The notes under the pieces were generated by a model. The model did not search any database. It had not been told where the DNA came from and saw nothing but the letters and a program-made list of their open reading frames with translations. A DNA stretch of 64,000 bases from Christiangramia sabulilitoris (GTDB taxonomy: Bacteria > Bacteroidota > Bacteroidia > Flavobacteriales > Flavobacteriaceae), in contig NZ_VHSF01000001.1 in the NCBI RefSeq assembly GCF_007050985.1, positions 434,001-498,000 of the forward strand, read 5' to 3'. Below, in pieces: positions 43,943 through 52,530 of this stretch (the first letter of the stretch is position 1; each line of letters begins with the position of its first letter). A program made the position numbers and the translations under genes.

Positions 43943-45154
43943 ATGAAAAAGATTGATGTAAGTTTTGAAAATTCCGAAGGCACTCAGTTGAAAGGAATTT
44001 TAGAATTACCTTCAAACAGGCAACCGGAAAATTTCATATTGTTTGCCCATTGCTTCACCTGCAACAAGAATTTTCACGCCCCAACCAACATAAGTAAAAA
44101 CCTCGCTTCCAATGGATTTGGAGTTTTGAGATTTGATTTCACTGGACTTGGGGAAAGTGAAGGCGAATTTGAGGACAGCAGCTTCTCTGGTAATGTGGAA
44201 GATCTAATCGCAGCTGCCAATTTTCTCGGAAAAGAATATAAATCACCCTCGATCCTTATTGGCCATTCTCTGGGTGGTGCCGCAATATTATTCGCCGCGA
44301 GCCAGATTGAATCCGTACAAGCTATCGTTTCCATAAATGCTCCGTCAAATCTAAGTCATCTAAAAAAGCATTTTCAATCCAGCCTGGAAGATATAGAGAA
44401 AGATGGGTCTGCCAGGATTAAAATAGGCGGCAGAAGTTTTCGTATCAAGAAGCACTTTATTGAAGACCTTAAGAAAAATGAAGATGCTGAAGCATTGAAA
44501 AAAATTAGAAAACCTTTATTAATAATGCATTCTCCACAGGATGAGATTGTCTCTGTAGATCATGCCGAAACCCTTTATAAGGCTGCGTGGCATCCAAAGA
44601 GCTTTATCTCACTGGACGGAGCAGATCATATGCTAAGTGAAAAAAAAGATTCTGAATATGCCGGGCTGGTGATTGCGGCCTGGGTTTCCAGATATATCAC
44701 TATTCCTGAAGTACCGGAACTTGAAACCGATCATGAGGTGATGGCGAATTTGGGTGCAGAAGGTTATACCACCCAGATTATAGCTGGCAATCATCACCTG
44801 GTAGCAGATGAACCGGTGAAAGTTGGGGGTAGTGACTTAGGGCCTAATCCTTACGAACTGGTCTCCGGCGGGCTTGCTGCGTGCACTTCCATGACGATAC
44901 AGATGTATGCCAGGAGAAAGGAATGGAAAGTAGATAACGTGGAAACTCATGTATCATACTCTAAAAAGCATGCCGAAGATTGTGAAAATTGTGAAAATGA
45001 TAAGGCTAAAATCGATCATTTTGATCGCGAAATAACTCTGAAGGGAGATCTCGATGAATCAAAAATTAAAAGGCTTATGGAGATTGCAGATAAATGTCCC
45101 GTCCACAAAACCCTGAGTGCGCAGGCGAAAATCACTACGAAGCAGAAGAATTGA
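43943..45154 (+). CDS. alpha/beta hydrolase-OsmC fusion protein
   Basis: 403 residues. The N-terminal half (1-260) is an alpha/beta hydrolase with GHSLGGAAI as nucleophile elbow (Ser near 110), SPQDEIVSVDHAE as acid loop and GADHMLSE with the His. The C-terminal half (about 275-400) is an OsmC/Ohr domain whose two cysteines appear in AACTSMTIQMYARR and DKCPVHKTL, the pair that reduces organic hydroperoxides. The natural fusion suggests hydrolysis of an ester or acyl group coupled to peroxide or thiol chemistry. Neighbour of Cu/Zn SOD, so oxidative-stress context. Confidence 0.9.
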   Translation: MKKIDVSFENSEGTQLKGILELPSNRQPENFILFAHCFTCNKNFHAPTNISKNLASNGFGVLRFDFTGLGESEGEFEDSSFSGNVEDLIAAANFLGKEYKSPSILIGHSLGGAAILFAASQIESVQAIVSINAPSNLSHLKKHFQSSLEDIEKDGSARIKIGGRSFRIKKHFIEDLKKNEDAEALKKIRKPLLIMHSPQDEIVSVDHAETLYKAAWHPKSFISLDGADHMLSEKKDSEYAGLVIAAWVSRYITIPEVPELETDHEVMANLGAEGYTTQIIAGNHHLVADEPVKVGGSDLGPNPYELVSGGLAACTSMTIQMYARRKEWKVDNVETHVSYSKKHAEDCENCENDKAKIDHFDREITLKGDLDESKIKRLMEIADKCPVHKTLSAQAKITTKQKN

Positions 45155-45268
45155 ATCACAAAAGTTTCAGCAATATTCCTTTGTTAAGCTAAGCTTAAAA
45201 CTTTGGAGATGCTTGTTATTAGGACTAATTTAGAATTATAATTCAATTTAAAAACCAATCGAAACACT

Positions 45269-45859
45269 ATGAGACGTATTAGTTTATCACTTATCCTTTG
45301 TGCAGGTTTGATCTTCACAAGTTGTAAAAACGAAAAGGAAAAAAATGACCTTGATGACCAGCAGGAAACCGAAGTCACTACTGAAATGGAAACCGAAAAA
45401 GAAGAAGTTAAAAAAGTTAAAGTAAGCCTTCAACCTGTAAGCAATTCTAAGCTTAGTGGAAATGTTGTTTTTACTGAAGAAAATGGTAAAGTTGCCATGA
45501 CCGCGATAATTTCTGGACTGGCAGAAGGTAAACATGCCATCCATATTCATGAAAACGGCGATTGTTCTGCTGCTGATGGTTCATCTGCAGGAGGACACTG
45601 GAACCCAACCGGTCAACCTCATGGTAAATGGGGAAGTTCTGATGGTTACCATAAAGGCGATATAGGAAATTTTGATGTTGATGCAAATGGTAATGGTACT
45701 GTAAATCTAACCACGAGTGAATGGTGCATTGGCTGCGATGATAAAAATAAAGACCTTTTAGGAAAGGCCGTTATTGTACATGATGGTGTAGACGATTATA
45801 CTTCTCAACCTTCCGGAGCTGCCGGAACCAGAGTGGGTTGTGGGGTGATTAAGAAATAA
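45269..45859 (+). CDS. sodC: Cu/Zn superoxide dismutase, lipoprotein
   Basis: 196 residues. The lipoprotein signal ends in FTSC, followed by a charged Glu/Lys/Asp linker (about 20-52) that would hold the enzyme off the membrane. Metal ligands are complete: HIHENGDC (two Cu His plus the disulfide Cys), GGHWNPTGQPHG (bridging His and a Zn His), YHKGDIGN (Zn His and Asp) and VIVHDGVDDY (Cu His). RVGCG supplies the second disulfide Cys and the active-site Arg is in AAGTRVGCG. It dismutates superoxide in the envelope. Confidence 0.95.
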   Translation: MRRISLSLILCAGLIFTSCKNEKEKNDLDDQQETEVTTEMETEKEEVKKVKVSLQPVSNSKLSGNVVFTEENGKVAMTAIISGLAEGKHAIHIHENGDCSAADGSSAGGHWNPTGQPHGKWGSSDGYHKGDIGNFDVDANGNGTVNLTTSEWCIGCDDKNKDLLGKAVIVHDGVDDYTSQPSGAAGTRVGCGVIKK

Positions 45860-45878
45860 GCCTCCCGGAAAATGATTG

Positions 45879-45908
45879 AAAAAGCGGCGCTACAGCCGCT
45901 TTTTTTTA
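45879..45908 (+). terminator. sodC terminator
   Basis: AAAGCGGC / GCTACA / GCCGCTTT with T8. Confidence 0.9.
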
Positions 45909-45949
45909 TCGGGTATTTAACATTATATTTATTTCCACAAACTTAACTA

Positions 45950-46480
45950 ATGCAGCAGGACGGACTAATCCTAGAACTTCAAAAAGGTAATCAGAGAGCT
46001 TTCGAGCGTATTTACGAATTATACTCAGAAAGCGTATACGGGATAATTTATAACATACTCAACGATGAAAAAATCGCAGAAGAAATCCTTCAGGATGTAT
46101 TTCTGAAAATCTGGAACAATGCCAGCTCCTATAATTCAGACAAGGGAAGGTTTTTTACCTGGATCCTGAACATCGCGAGAAATGCTTCAATAGATCATAT
46201 AAGGTCTAAAAGTCATAAGAATAAACAAAAAAACCTCAAGGCAGATAATTTCGTAGATATACTGGAGAGCAGATCTAATTTCTCTGGAAAAGCAGATGCT
46301 ATAGGTATCAACAAGTACATAAATATACTTAAACCTGTTTGCAAAAAATTAATAGATCTTCTGTTCTTTCAAGGATATACACAAAAAGAAACAGCCGAGG
46401 AGCTTGAAATGCCTTTAGGTACTGTTAAAACTAAAAACCGGGCTTGTATTAGCAAGCTTCGAGAAATGTTAGCAGAATAA
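45950..46480 (+). CDS. ECF sigma factor, SigK-like
   Basis: 176 residues. Region 2 is at about 10-85 (AFERIYELYSESVYGIIYNIL, EEILQDVFLKIWNNA, FFTWILNIARNASIDHIRSK) and region 4 at about 118-172 (LIDLLFFQGYTQKETAEELEMPLGTVKTKNRACISKLREML). The helix-turn-helix and the downstream RskA-type gene mark it as SigK-group. The anti-sigma gene starts 3 bases after its stop. It follows sodC, separated by a terminator. Confidence 0.93.
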   Translation: MQQDGLILELQKGNQRAFERIYELYSESVYGIIYNILNDEKIAEEILQDVFLKIWNNASSYNSDKGRFFTWILNIARNASIDHIRSKSHKNKQKNLKADNFVDILESRSNFSGKADAIGINKYINILKPVCKKLIDLLFFQGYTQKETAEELEMPLGTVKTKNRACISKLREMLAE

Positions 46481-46482
46481 AT

Positions 46483-47289
46483 ATGGATATAAAGGAATAC
46501 ATATCATCAGGGATACTTGAATTATACGTTTATGGTGCACTTACCGAAGCCGAAAGCCGGGAAGTAAGCCAGGTATTGAAAAAACATCCCGAGGTTAGGC
46601 AGGAAGTGGAAGAGATAGAATTGGCTTTGCAAAAACTATCTGCCGCTACAGCTCCTTCGTATAATGCAGAGGCTATTTTAAGTAGAATCAAATCAAAATT
46701 AGGGACCAAAGGAGACCGAAGTGTAATTGCTTTGGAACCTGAAAAAGAAACCAATTGGGTCTCTTATATTGGCTGGGCAGCCACTATCGCTCTGCTAATA
46801 GGTCTTTTCTTCGTTTTTGAAGATAAGAATGATCTACGTGAACAATTAAGTTATGAGCGAGCAAAGAACGCCAGGATGGAACAGCAGATCGCTGATGCGC
46901 GGGAAGATGCAGAAAAGACTGAAGAGCTTCTCGCAATACTTAGGGATAAAAATGTGGCCCGGGTCCCATTACAGGGTCAGAACGCAGCTCCTGAAGCCTA
47001 CGCTGCAGTATACTGGAACAAAGAGGAGAATACTGCTTATATAGATGCAGAGGCATTGCCTGAACCTCCAAGAGGAAAGGTATACCAGGTCTGGTCACTA
47101 AAATTAGATCCTTTGACCCCAACGAGTATTGGCCTTCTGGATGAATTCTCCATGGATGATAATAAGATTTTTGCCCTGCAGAACGCAAATGAATCACAGG
47201 CTTTTGGAATTACGCTGGAACCTGAAGGTGGAAGTGAGTCTCCAACCATGGATCAACTATACGTGCTGGGAGCAGTTACTGCACCGTAA
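46483..47289 (+). CDS. RskA-type anti-sigma factor
   Basis: 268 residues. The N-terminal sigma-binding part (ISSGILELYVYGALTEAESREVSQVLKKHPEVRQEVEEIE) has the zinc-less anti-sigma-K pattern. One transmembrane helix lies at about 87-105 (WVSYIGWAATIALLIGLFFVF), followed by a coiled-coil (about 107-150) and the C-terminal RskA domain (AYAAVYWNKEENTAYIDAEALPEPPRGKVYQVW, then FGITLEPEGGSESPTMDQLYVLGAV). It holds the upstream sigma factor at the membrane. Release would require regulated proteolysis, inferred from the family. Confidence 0.92.
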   Translation: MDIKEYISSGILELYVYGALTEAESREVSQVLKKHPEVRQEVEEIELALQKLSAATAPSYNAEAILSRIKSKLGTKGDRSVIALEPEKETNWVSYIGWAATIALLIGLFFVFEDKNDLREQLSYERAKNARMEQQIADAREDAEKTEELLAILRDKNVARVPLQGQNAAPEAYAAVYWNKEENTAYIDAEALPEPPRGKVYQVWSLKLDPLTPTSIGLLDEFSMDDNKIFALQNANESQAFGITLEPEGGSESPTMDQLYVLGAVTAP

Positions 47290-47315
47290 GCACTCTTACA
47301 GGATATGAAATAAAT

Positions 47316-47340
47316 AAACCCCACGTAAAACGTGGGGTTT
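47316..47340 (+). terminator. terminator of the sigma/anti-sigma operon
   Basis: AAACCCCACG / TAAAA / CGTGGGGTTT, a 10-pair stem. The downstream T-run is short. Confidence 0.8.
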
Positions 47341-47527
47341 ATCATTTAATACTTAGAAAGATTCCGGGAGGAATCATTAACTCTCTAAGCATCTAACCAA
47401 CCAAAAAAGTTAAAAACTCATCCATAATTTGACCAAAAACAAATTATGCAAAAACTTAGAGTTCTATTAAGATATACGGAGGCAGATGCCCGGCGGTTTT
47501 AAATATTCTTTTTTTAACATTTAAAGA

Positions 47528-48286
47528 TCACTGGTTAAGCCAGGTTTTAAAATCCTTCACCCTTTCCCTACTTACGATAAGCTGAAATTCATTAAAATTT
47601 TCTAATTTGATCTCCAGCCGGGAGTTGGTATAAGAAACTATGTCTTTTATAGCATTGATATTAAGAACACATTTCCTGTTGATACGATAAAACTTTTCCG
47701 GGTTAAGCTCATTCTCCAGTTGCTCCAGAGGAATGTCTATTGGATAATTACGTCCCGAGAAACAATGGATATAGGTTGCTTTATTTTCTGAAAAGAAACA
47801 GGCAATGTCAGAAACTTCTACAAGCTTAAGATGTTGTCCTACCTGAGCCGTAAACCTGGTTTTATAATTTTTCTCTTTTCCCGGTTCCCTGAGCAAGGAT
47901 TTAAGATCTTCTAAATTTATTTTTCCGGCCTGCTGCCGTGTATTTTCAAATTTTCTTATCGCTTCTTCCAGTTCATCCTCATCTATTGGCTTAAGCAGAT
48001 AGTCTATACTGTTCAATTTAAATGCTTTAAGAGCATACTCATCGTAGGCCGTTGTAAAAATGATGGCACTCTCAGTTTTAACATGGTCAAAAATCTCGAA
48101 AGACAAACCATCACTAAGCTGTATATCCAGGAACATAAGATCTGGATGCGGATTATTATTAAACCAGTCTACTGCTTCAGCTACCGAATGTAACATGGTT
48201 TGAACATCGATATCGTTGTTAGAAAGCATGCGCTGTAACCTTCTGGCAGCCGGCTTTTCATCTTCAATAATTATAACTTTGGTCAC
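47528..48286 (-). CDS. LytTR-family response regulator
   Basis: 252 residues, GTG start (MTKVIIIEDE fits the family). The receiver domain has the acidic pocket IEDE, phospho-acceptor Asp in LMFLDIQLSDG (near 56), FTTAYDEYAL and LLKPID. The LytTR DNA-binding domain runs about 145-250 (FTAQVGQHLKLVEVSDIACFFSENKATYIH, RINRKCVLNINAI). It is the output of the kinase encoded upstream and the third gene of the leftward operon. LytTR regulators bind tandem direct repeats; targets are unknown. Confidence 0.93.
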   Translation of the reverse strand: MTKVIIIEDEKPAARRLQRMLSNNDIDVQTMLHSVAEAVDWFNNNPHPDLMFLDIQLSDGLSFEIFDHVKTESAIIFTTAYDEYALKAFKLNSIDYLLKPIDEDELEEAIRKFENTRQQAGKINLEDLKSLLREPGKEKNYKTRFTAQVGQHLKLVEVSDIACFFSENKATYIHCFSGRNYPIDIPLEQLENELNPEKFYRINRKCVLNINAIKDIVSYTNSRLEIKLENFNEFQLIVSRERVKDFKTWLNQ

Positions 48287-48306
48287 GTATGATTATAGTT
48301 TAATTT

Positions 48307-48621
48307 TTATTTCCAGATCTGTCTTTTATCCTTCTCCATGATCTCCTTTATCTTTTTTTCCTCCCACTTCTTCCCAAGGATCAAATTGGGCCCAAATACG
48401 CTCGCCCAATGTGCGAATAATCCAATACCCCAGAAGAATATCGTAGAATAATTTGAAAGATCGGTAAGCCCGCGAATAATGCCAACGTCCCTGGTAATTA
48501 CGATAAAAATGGCCGTATTGATGAACAAGTAGACGGTTAGATGGATATAAAAGTCTTTCATATCCTTCACTCTTTTCTGAGCCGTTCTGTAACTGAGCTT
48601 TTCTTTATAATTTGTTTCCAT
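48307..48621 (-). CDS. 2TM-domain membrane protein
   Basis: 104 residues of the 2TM family: the amphipathic TAQKRVKDMKDFYIHLTVYLFINTAI start, then a second helix with FFWGIGLFAHWASVFGP and the charged C-terminal KKWEEKKIKEIMEKDKRQ. Its ATG overlaps the kinase stop (TAATG). A close homologue of this whole protein is fused to the C-terminus of the kinase, so two 2TM copies sit side by side. 2TM proteins commonly accompany LytTR systems in Bacteroidota; their role is unknown. Confidence 0.87.
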   Translation of the reverse strand: METNYKEKLSYRTAQKRVKDMKDFYIHLTVYLFINTAIFIVITRDVGIIRGLTDLSNYSTIFFWGIGLFAHWASVFGPNLILGKKWEEKKIKEIMEKDKRQIWK

Positions 48622-49946
48622 TATTTCCAGGATTTAGGTTGTTGCTGATCTTTTCCCATTAATTCTCTAATCTTGCGCTCTTCCCATTCTGATCCATATC
48701 CAAATACAGAAAAACCATGAATGGTTAATCCTATACCCCATCCAAATAGGGGAAACCAGAACCATTGAAAATCCCAGTAGGTATTATAGTTAATAAAGAT
48801 AAGGAACGGGATCACTACACAATAAGAAATTAGATTTCCGTAAAAATCCTTCATTTCTTTTACTCTTTGTTTCGCTTTGAAATAAGCGTTTTCCTGATTA
48901 ATTTCATTTGTATCCATAATTGAGATTTGTTTGGTTAATACCGGCAATTTTACCCGGAAAATTTCTTCGGTTTGTTCTATAAGCACCTTCCTTTCGGTCA
49001 CTTCGTTATATCTGTTTACGATATTTTGCAAGCCCACACCTTTACGATTGCTGAGTACCTCTTTTTTCTGAAAATTATTCTCTACCACCAGGTAACCTTC
49101 AGCCTCATAGATCTTAATTCTCAAGGGTTTACTCTCGCTTACAATATTATGCTTGATCGTATTTTCCAATAGCAGTTGCAGGGAAAGTGGTACCACCTTG
49201 GCTTCTTCATTAGAGAATTCGTCTGGACTATCAAAATAAATGCTGTTCTCGAACCTCATTTCCAGTAACTTCATATAGGTTTTGGCGAATTTTAATTCCT
49301 CGTGTACACTAACAAGCACCTTATCTTTATGCTCCAGAACATACCGGTACACTTTAGATAGTGAGGTGGTAAATCTCTGGGCCTGGTCTGAGTTTTCATC
49401 GATAAGTGAGGCCAGTACATTCAGGCTGTTAAAAAGAAAATGCGGATCTAACTGGTTCTTTAAGGCATCGAATTTGGCAGAAGCTGTCCCGGCGATTATC
49501 TTTTGTTCTTTAACCTTCTTTTCCTGAACAGATTTATAAAAATAAACCAGGTGGAGAAATAGAGAAATGATGGCAGTAAACAGAAAAGGAAAAAGGTAAA
49601 ACCTCATGCTTTCATTTTCCAGAAAGGTTTCCAATGGAATATTATCGAACACGGTTTTATGAACCAGACGGCAAAAAAAGAATCCTATCAGGGTAAGGAT
49701 AATCGAGCCTGCCGTAGCCAGAACAACCCTTTGAATGGTAGCTTCTGACCAGCCGATCTTTTTTTCAAAAAACCGGAAATAAGTTCCGTTTAATCCGGTA
49801 AGGGTAAATGAATAGAAAAGGTAGATTCCCCAATATTTAGGATCCAGCAGTTTATCCTGGTCAAACCCGTTGAAGGTACTGTCTAATATGATTAATAAAA
49901 GGGATACCGATAAACTTAAGGTTACTATTTTCAAAAGAAACTTCAT
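48621..49946 (-). CDS. LytS-like sensor histidine kinase fused to a C-terminal 2TM domain
   Basis: 441 residues from ATG at 49946. About four transmembrane helices (about 5-25, 38-55, 72-95, 118-140) are followed by a His_kinase domain with LKNQLDPHFLFNSLNVLASLI (phospho-His in the DPHF motif, near 170), LQLLLENTIKHNIV (N box) and GVGLQNIVNRY (G box). The kinase should end near residue 343. There the frame runs on without a stop into MDTNEINQENAYFKAKQRVKEMKDFYGN, a complete 2TM protein (344-441, Met codon at 48915-48917). Whether translation is fused or a separate internal start is used is open. Confidence 0.88.
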   Translation of the reverse strand: MKFLLKIVTLSLSVSLLLIILDSTFNGFDQDKLLDPKYWGIYLFYSFTLTGLNGTYFRFFEKKIGWSEATIQRVVLATAGSIILTLIGFFFCRLVHKTVFDNIPLETFLENESMRFYLFPFLFTAIISLFLHLVYFYKSVQEKKVKEQKIIAGTASAKFDALKNQLDPHFLFNSLNVLASLIDENSDQAQRFTTSLSKVYRYVLEHKDKVLVSVHEELKFAKTYMKLLEMRFENSIYFDSPDEFSNEEAKVVPLSLQLLLENTIKHNIVSESKPLRIKIYEAEGYLVVENNFQKKEVLSNRKGVGLQNIVNRYNEVTERKVLIEQTEEIFRVKLPVLTKQISIMDTNEINQENAYFKAKQRVKEMKDFYGNLISYCVVIPFLIFINYNTYWDFQWFWFPLFGWGIGLTIHGFSVFGYGSEWEERKIRELMGKDQQQPKSWK

Positions 49947-50128
49947 ATACACAAATATTCTAAAGCTAAAATCTAATGATTCAGGCTTAATTTGAAATCA
50001 ATTATTCTGAATTGTCATAATTAGATACCGAATTGTATTCTTATCTCAATTTTGGCATTTCAACCTGAAAATTAAATAATCTTTAACATTTAATTGAATA
50101 ACTTGAAAAAAATCCAAAAAATTAAATA

Positions 50129-50563
50129 ATGAATATTTTTGAAGCTTTAAGGCAGGAACATGAGATACAGAGAGATCTTATAGCTAAGCTACTTAAGACC
50201 GAAGGGAAGACCGAAGAAAGAAAAAAGATTTTTGAAGATCTTAAGCATGAATTAAAGATACATGAAGATGCAGAGGAACGTCATTTTTATATACCTCTCA
50301 TGGAGAAGGACATGACCCAGGAAAAAGCGAGGCACAGTGTAGCGGAACATCATGAAATGGATGAACTGGTAGAGAAACTTGAGGATACAGAGATGGATGC
50401 TTCCAACTGGTTAAAAATAGCCAGGGAACTTGAACATCAATTGATACATCACCTTGATGAAGAAGAACAGGAAGTCTTTCAAATGGCCGGTAAAGTGCTC
50501 ACAAGTAAGCAAAAAGAAGACCTGGCATCAGATTATAATAAGGCAATTAGAGAGAATAGATAA
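50129..50563 (+). CDS. hemerythrin-domain protein
   Basis: 144 residues, all helical. His and Glu residues match the hemerythrin/HHE pattern: LRQEHEIQRDL, LKIHEDAEERHFYIPL, VAEHHEMDELVEKL and LIHHLDEEEQEVFQMA. Such proteins bind a diiron centre and can sense or carry O2 or NO, or protect against oxidants. Monocistronic, divergent from the LytTR kinase operon and ended by a bidirectional terminator shared with the NADH dehydrogenase gene. Confidence 0.9.
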   Translation: MNIFEALRQEHEIQRDLIAKLLKTEGKTEERKKIFEDLKHELKIHEDAEERHFYIPLMEKDMTQEKARHSVAEHHEMDELVEKLEDTEMDASNWLKIARELEHQLIHHLDEEEQEVFQMAGKVLTSKQKEDLASDYNKAIRENR

Positions 50564-50565
50564 AT

Positions 50566-50595
50566 AAAAAAAGGCTGCCAGAAGGCAGCCTTTTT
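50566..50595. terminator. bidirectional terminator
   Basis: A-run, GGCTGCC / AGAA / GGCAGCC, T5, between the convergent hemerythrin and NADH dehydrogenase genes. Confidence 0.92.
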
Positions 50596-50597
50596 AA

Positions 50598-51905
50598 TTA
50601 TGCTTTTTCTTTGTCCATGGTCATTTTTTCTTCATGACCTTTAAAAGGCCTGATTATTAACCTGGCGGCTTTGTCATAATTAATATAATTATACACCCAG
50701 TTGAAGAAAGTTACCGTACGATTTCTGAATCCTACCAGGAACCACAAGTGTACAAACATCCACACGAACCAGGCAAAAAATCCAGAAAACTTCCATTTAT
50801 GTAGATCTACCACAGCCCTGTTACGACCCACCGTAGCCATTGTTCCCTTATCAAAATATTCAAAAGGTTCCAGTTTCTCCCCTTTTATTAGACGTACAAG
50901 GTTTTTAGCCAGATGTTTTCCCTGCTGGATAGCCGGTTGTGCAACCATGGGGTGTCCTTTAGGAAAATCCTCAGTTTGCATTAGGGCTATGTCGCCAATG
51001 GCAAAAATATTTTCATATCCGTTTACCTGGTTAAAAGCATTCACTTCATAGCGGTTTGCTTTTTCTACCAGGGCAGATGCATTAAGTCCACCTACCGGGG
51101 CGCCGGTCACCCCTGCAGACCAGATAAATGTTTCGGTTTTAAGGGCAAGATCTGTATTGGTGGTCACCAAATGGCCGTCATAATTTTCCACCATAGTATT
51201 TAAATGGATCTTCACCCCAAGTTCTTCCAGCATCTCATGGGCCTTCCTTGAGGCGTTCTCACTCATTGGCGGCAACACGCGGTCCAGGCCTTCTAGTAAA
51301 TGTATATTCATTTCGGCCGGGTTAAGATCAGGATAATCTTCCGGGACAATATGGTTACGAAGTTCAGCGATCGCACCACTAAGCTCTACCCCGGTTGGAC
51401 CTGCACCCACCAGAACAAAATTCAATAAAGCTTTCCTCTTTTCAGGATCATCTGTAATGGTGGCCTGTTCAAGATTTTCAAGGATAAGACTTCTAATATT
51501 CAAGGCTTGTGGCACCGTTTTCATCCACATGCCATTCTCCTCTATGCTCTGGTTTCCGAAGAAATTAGTCCTGGACCCGGTAGCAATTACGAGGTAATCA
51601 TAAACAATATCCCCTATGTTGGTATGCACCGTATTCTTTTCAGCAGATATAGATTTAACTTCTGCCAACCTGAAAAAACTTTTATCACTAGCCCGCGTAA
51701 TTTTTCTTAAAGGATAAGCGATGGAGTCTGGCTCAAGTCCAGAGGTGGAAACCTGGTATAAAAGAGGCTGAAAAGTATGATAGTTATGCCGGTCTAAAAG
51801 TACCATCTGCATATCTTCTTTTAAGATCTTTCTGGCAATGGCAACTCCGGCAAAACCACCTCCGATTATCACTACTCTGGGTAAGTTGGTCTTCGGGATA
51901 TTCAT
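50598..51905 (-). CDS. ndh: type II NADH dehydrogenase (NDH-2 family)
   Basis: 435 residues. Two Rossmann sites are seen: FAD-binding VVIIGGGFAGVAIARKI (11-27) and NAD-binding FVLVGAGPTGVELSGAIAEL near 164. NIFAIGDIALM near 301 is the third FAD motif. The C-terminal amphipathic and hydrophobic stretch (FSGFFAWFVWMFVHLWFLVGFRNR, about 370-395) anchors it to the membrane. It oxidises NADH and reduces the quinone pool without pumping protons. Single gene. Confidence 0.9.
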   Translation of the reverse strand: MNIPKTNLPRVVIIGGGFAGVAIARKILKEDMQMVLLDRHNYHTFQPLLYQVSTSGLEPDSIAYPLRKITRASDKSFFRLAEVKSISAEKNTVHTNIGDIVYDYLVIATGSRTNFFGNQSIEENGMWMKTVPQALNIRSLILENLEQATITDDPEKRKALLNFVLVGAGPTGVELSGAIAELRNHIVPEDYPDLNPAEMNIHLLEGLDRVLPPMSENASRKAHEMLEELGVKIHLNTMVENYDGHLVTTNTDLALKTETFIWSAGVTGAPVGGLNASALVEKANRYEVNAFNQVNGYENIFAIGDIALMQTEDFPKGHPMVAQPAIQQGKHLAKNLVRLIKGEKLEPFEYFDKGTMATVGRNRAVVDLHKWKFSGFFAWFVWMFVHLWFLVGFRNRTVTFFNWVYNYINYDKAARLIIRPFKGHEEKMTMDKEKA

Positions 51906-52030
51906 AGTATAGGCTGGTTTTACCCAAATTTACTATTTATACAAAGAAAGTTATAGTGATTAACTTTAAATTAAAGTTTTTTGTAACGCAGCTCGTTTTT
52001 TCACTACCTATAGCTGCTAACCAATCATAC

Positions 52031-52525
52031 GTGAATAAAGAATTAGAACATCAGTTTGTAATCAATCTGGAGAAACACCAGAATATTGCTCATAAAATCT
52101 GCCGTATCTATACCAATGATCAGGATTCCCATAACGATCTTTTTCAGGAAATAACCATCCAGTTATGGAAAGCTTATCCCAAATTCCGGGGTGAAGCAAA
52201 ATTCAGTACCTGGATGTACCGGGTTGCCCTAAATACTGCTATCACTTTATACCGGAAAAAAAAGAGAAGTATAAAGACTCAGGATTATGACAATTTCCAT
52301 TTTAAAATTAAAGCAGAGGAATATGATGATGAAGCAGAACAGCATTTAAAATTAATGTATGGTGCCATCAAACAACTTAATGATATAGACAAGGCCCTGG
52401 TCTTTCTTTATCTGGAGGATAAGAATTACGCAGAGATCTCAGAAACATTGGGGATCACTGAGGTTAATGCAAGAGTGAAAATGAATAGAGTGAAAACTAA
52501 ATTAAAGAACATTATTAATCCTTGA
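52031..52525 (+). CDS. ECF sigma factor with membrane partner
   Basis: 164 residues from GTG at 52031 (MNKELEHQFVINLEKHQNIAHKIC), the usual family start; the frame is open 25 codons further up but that part looks non-coding. Region 2 carries DSHNDLFQEITIQLWKAYPKFRGEAKFSTWMYRVALNTAI and region 4 carries LNDIDKALVFLYLEDKNYAEISETLGITEVNARVKMNRVKTKLK. It belongs to a Bacteroidota ECF group linked to a four-helix membrane protein rather than a classical anti-sigma. The partner's ATG is 6 bases past its stop. Confidence 0.87.
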   Translation: MNKELEHQFVINLEKHQNIAHKICRIYTNDQDSHNDLFQEITIQLWKAYPKFRGEAKFSTWMYRVALNTAITLYRKKKRSIKTQDYDNFHFKIKAEEYDDEAEQHLKLMYGAIKQLNDIDKALVFLYLEDKNYAEISETLGITEVNARVKMNRVKTKLKNIINP

Positions 52526-52530
52526 GAACT

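Noticed and set aside
51956-52030. N-terminal extension of the third ECF sigma factor
   Set aside because: The added residues look like a chance hydrophobic stretch and do not belong to sigma region 1/2; the GTG at 52031 gives the normal family start.
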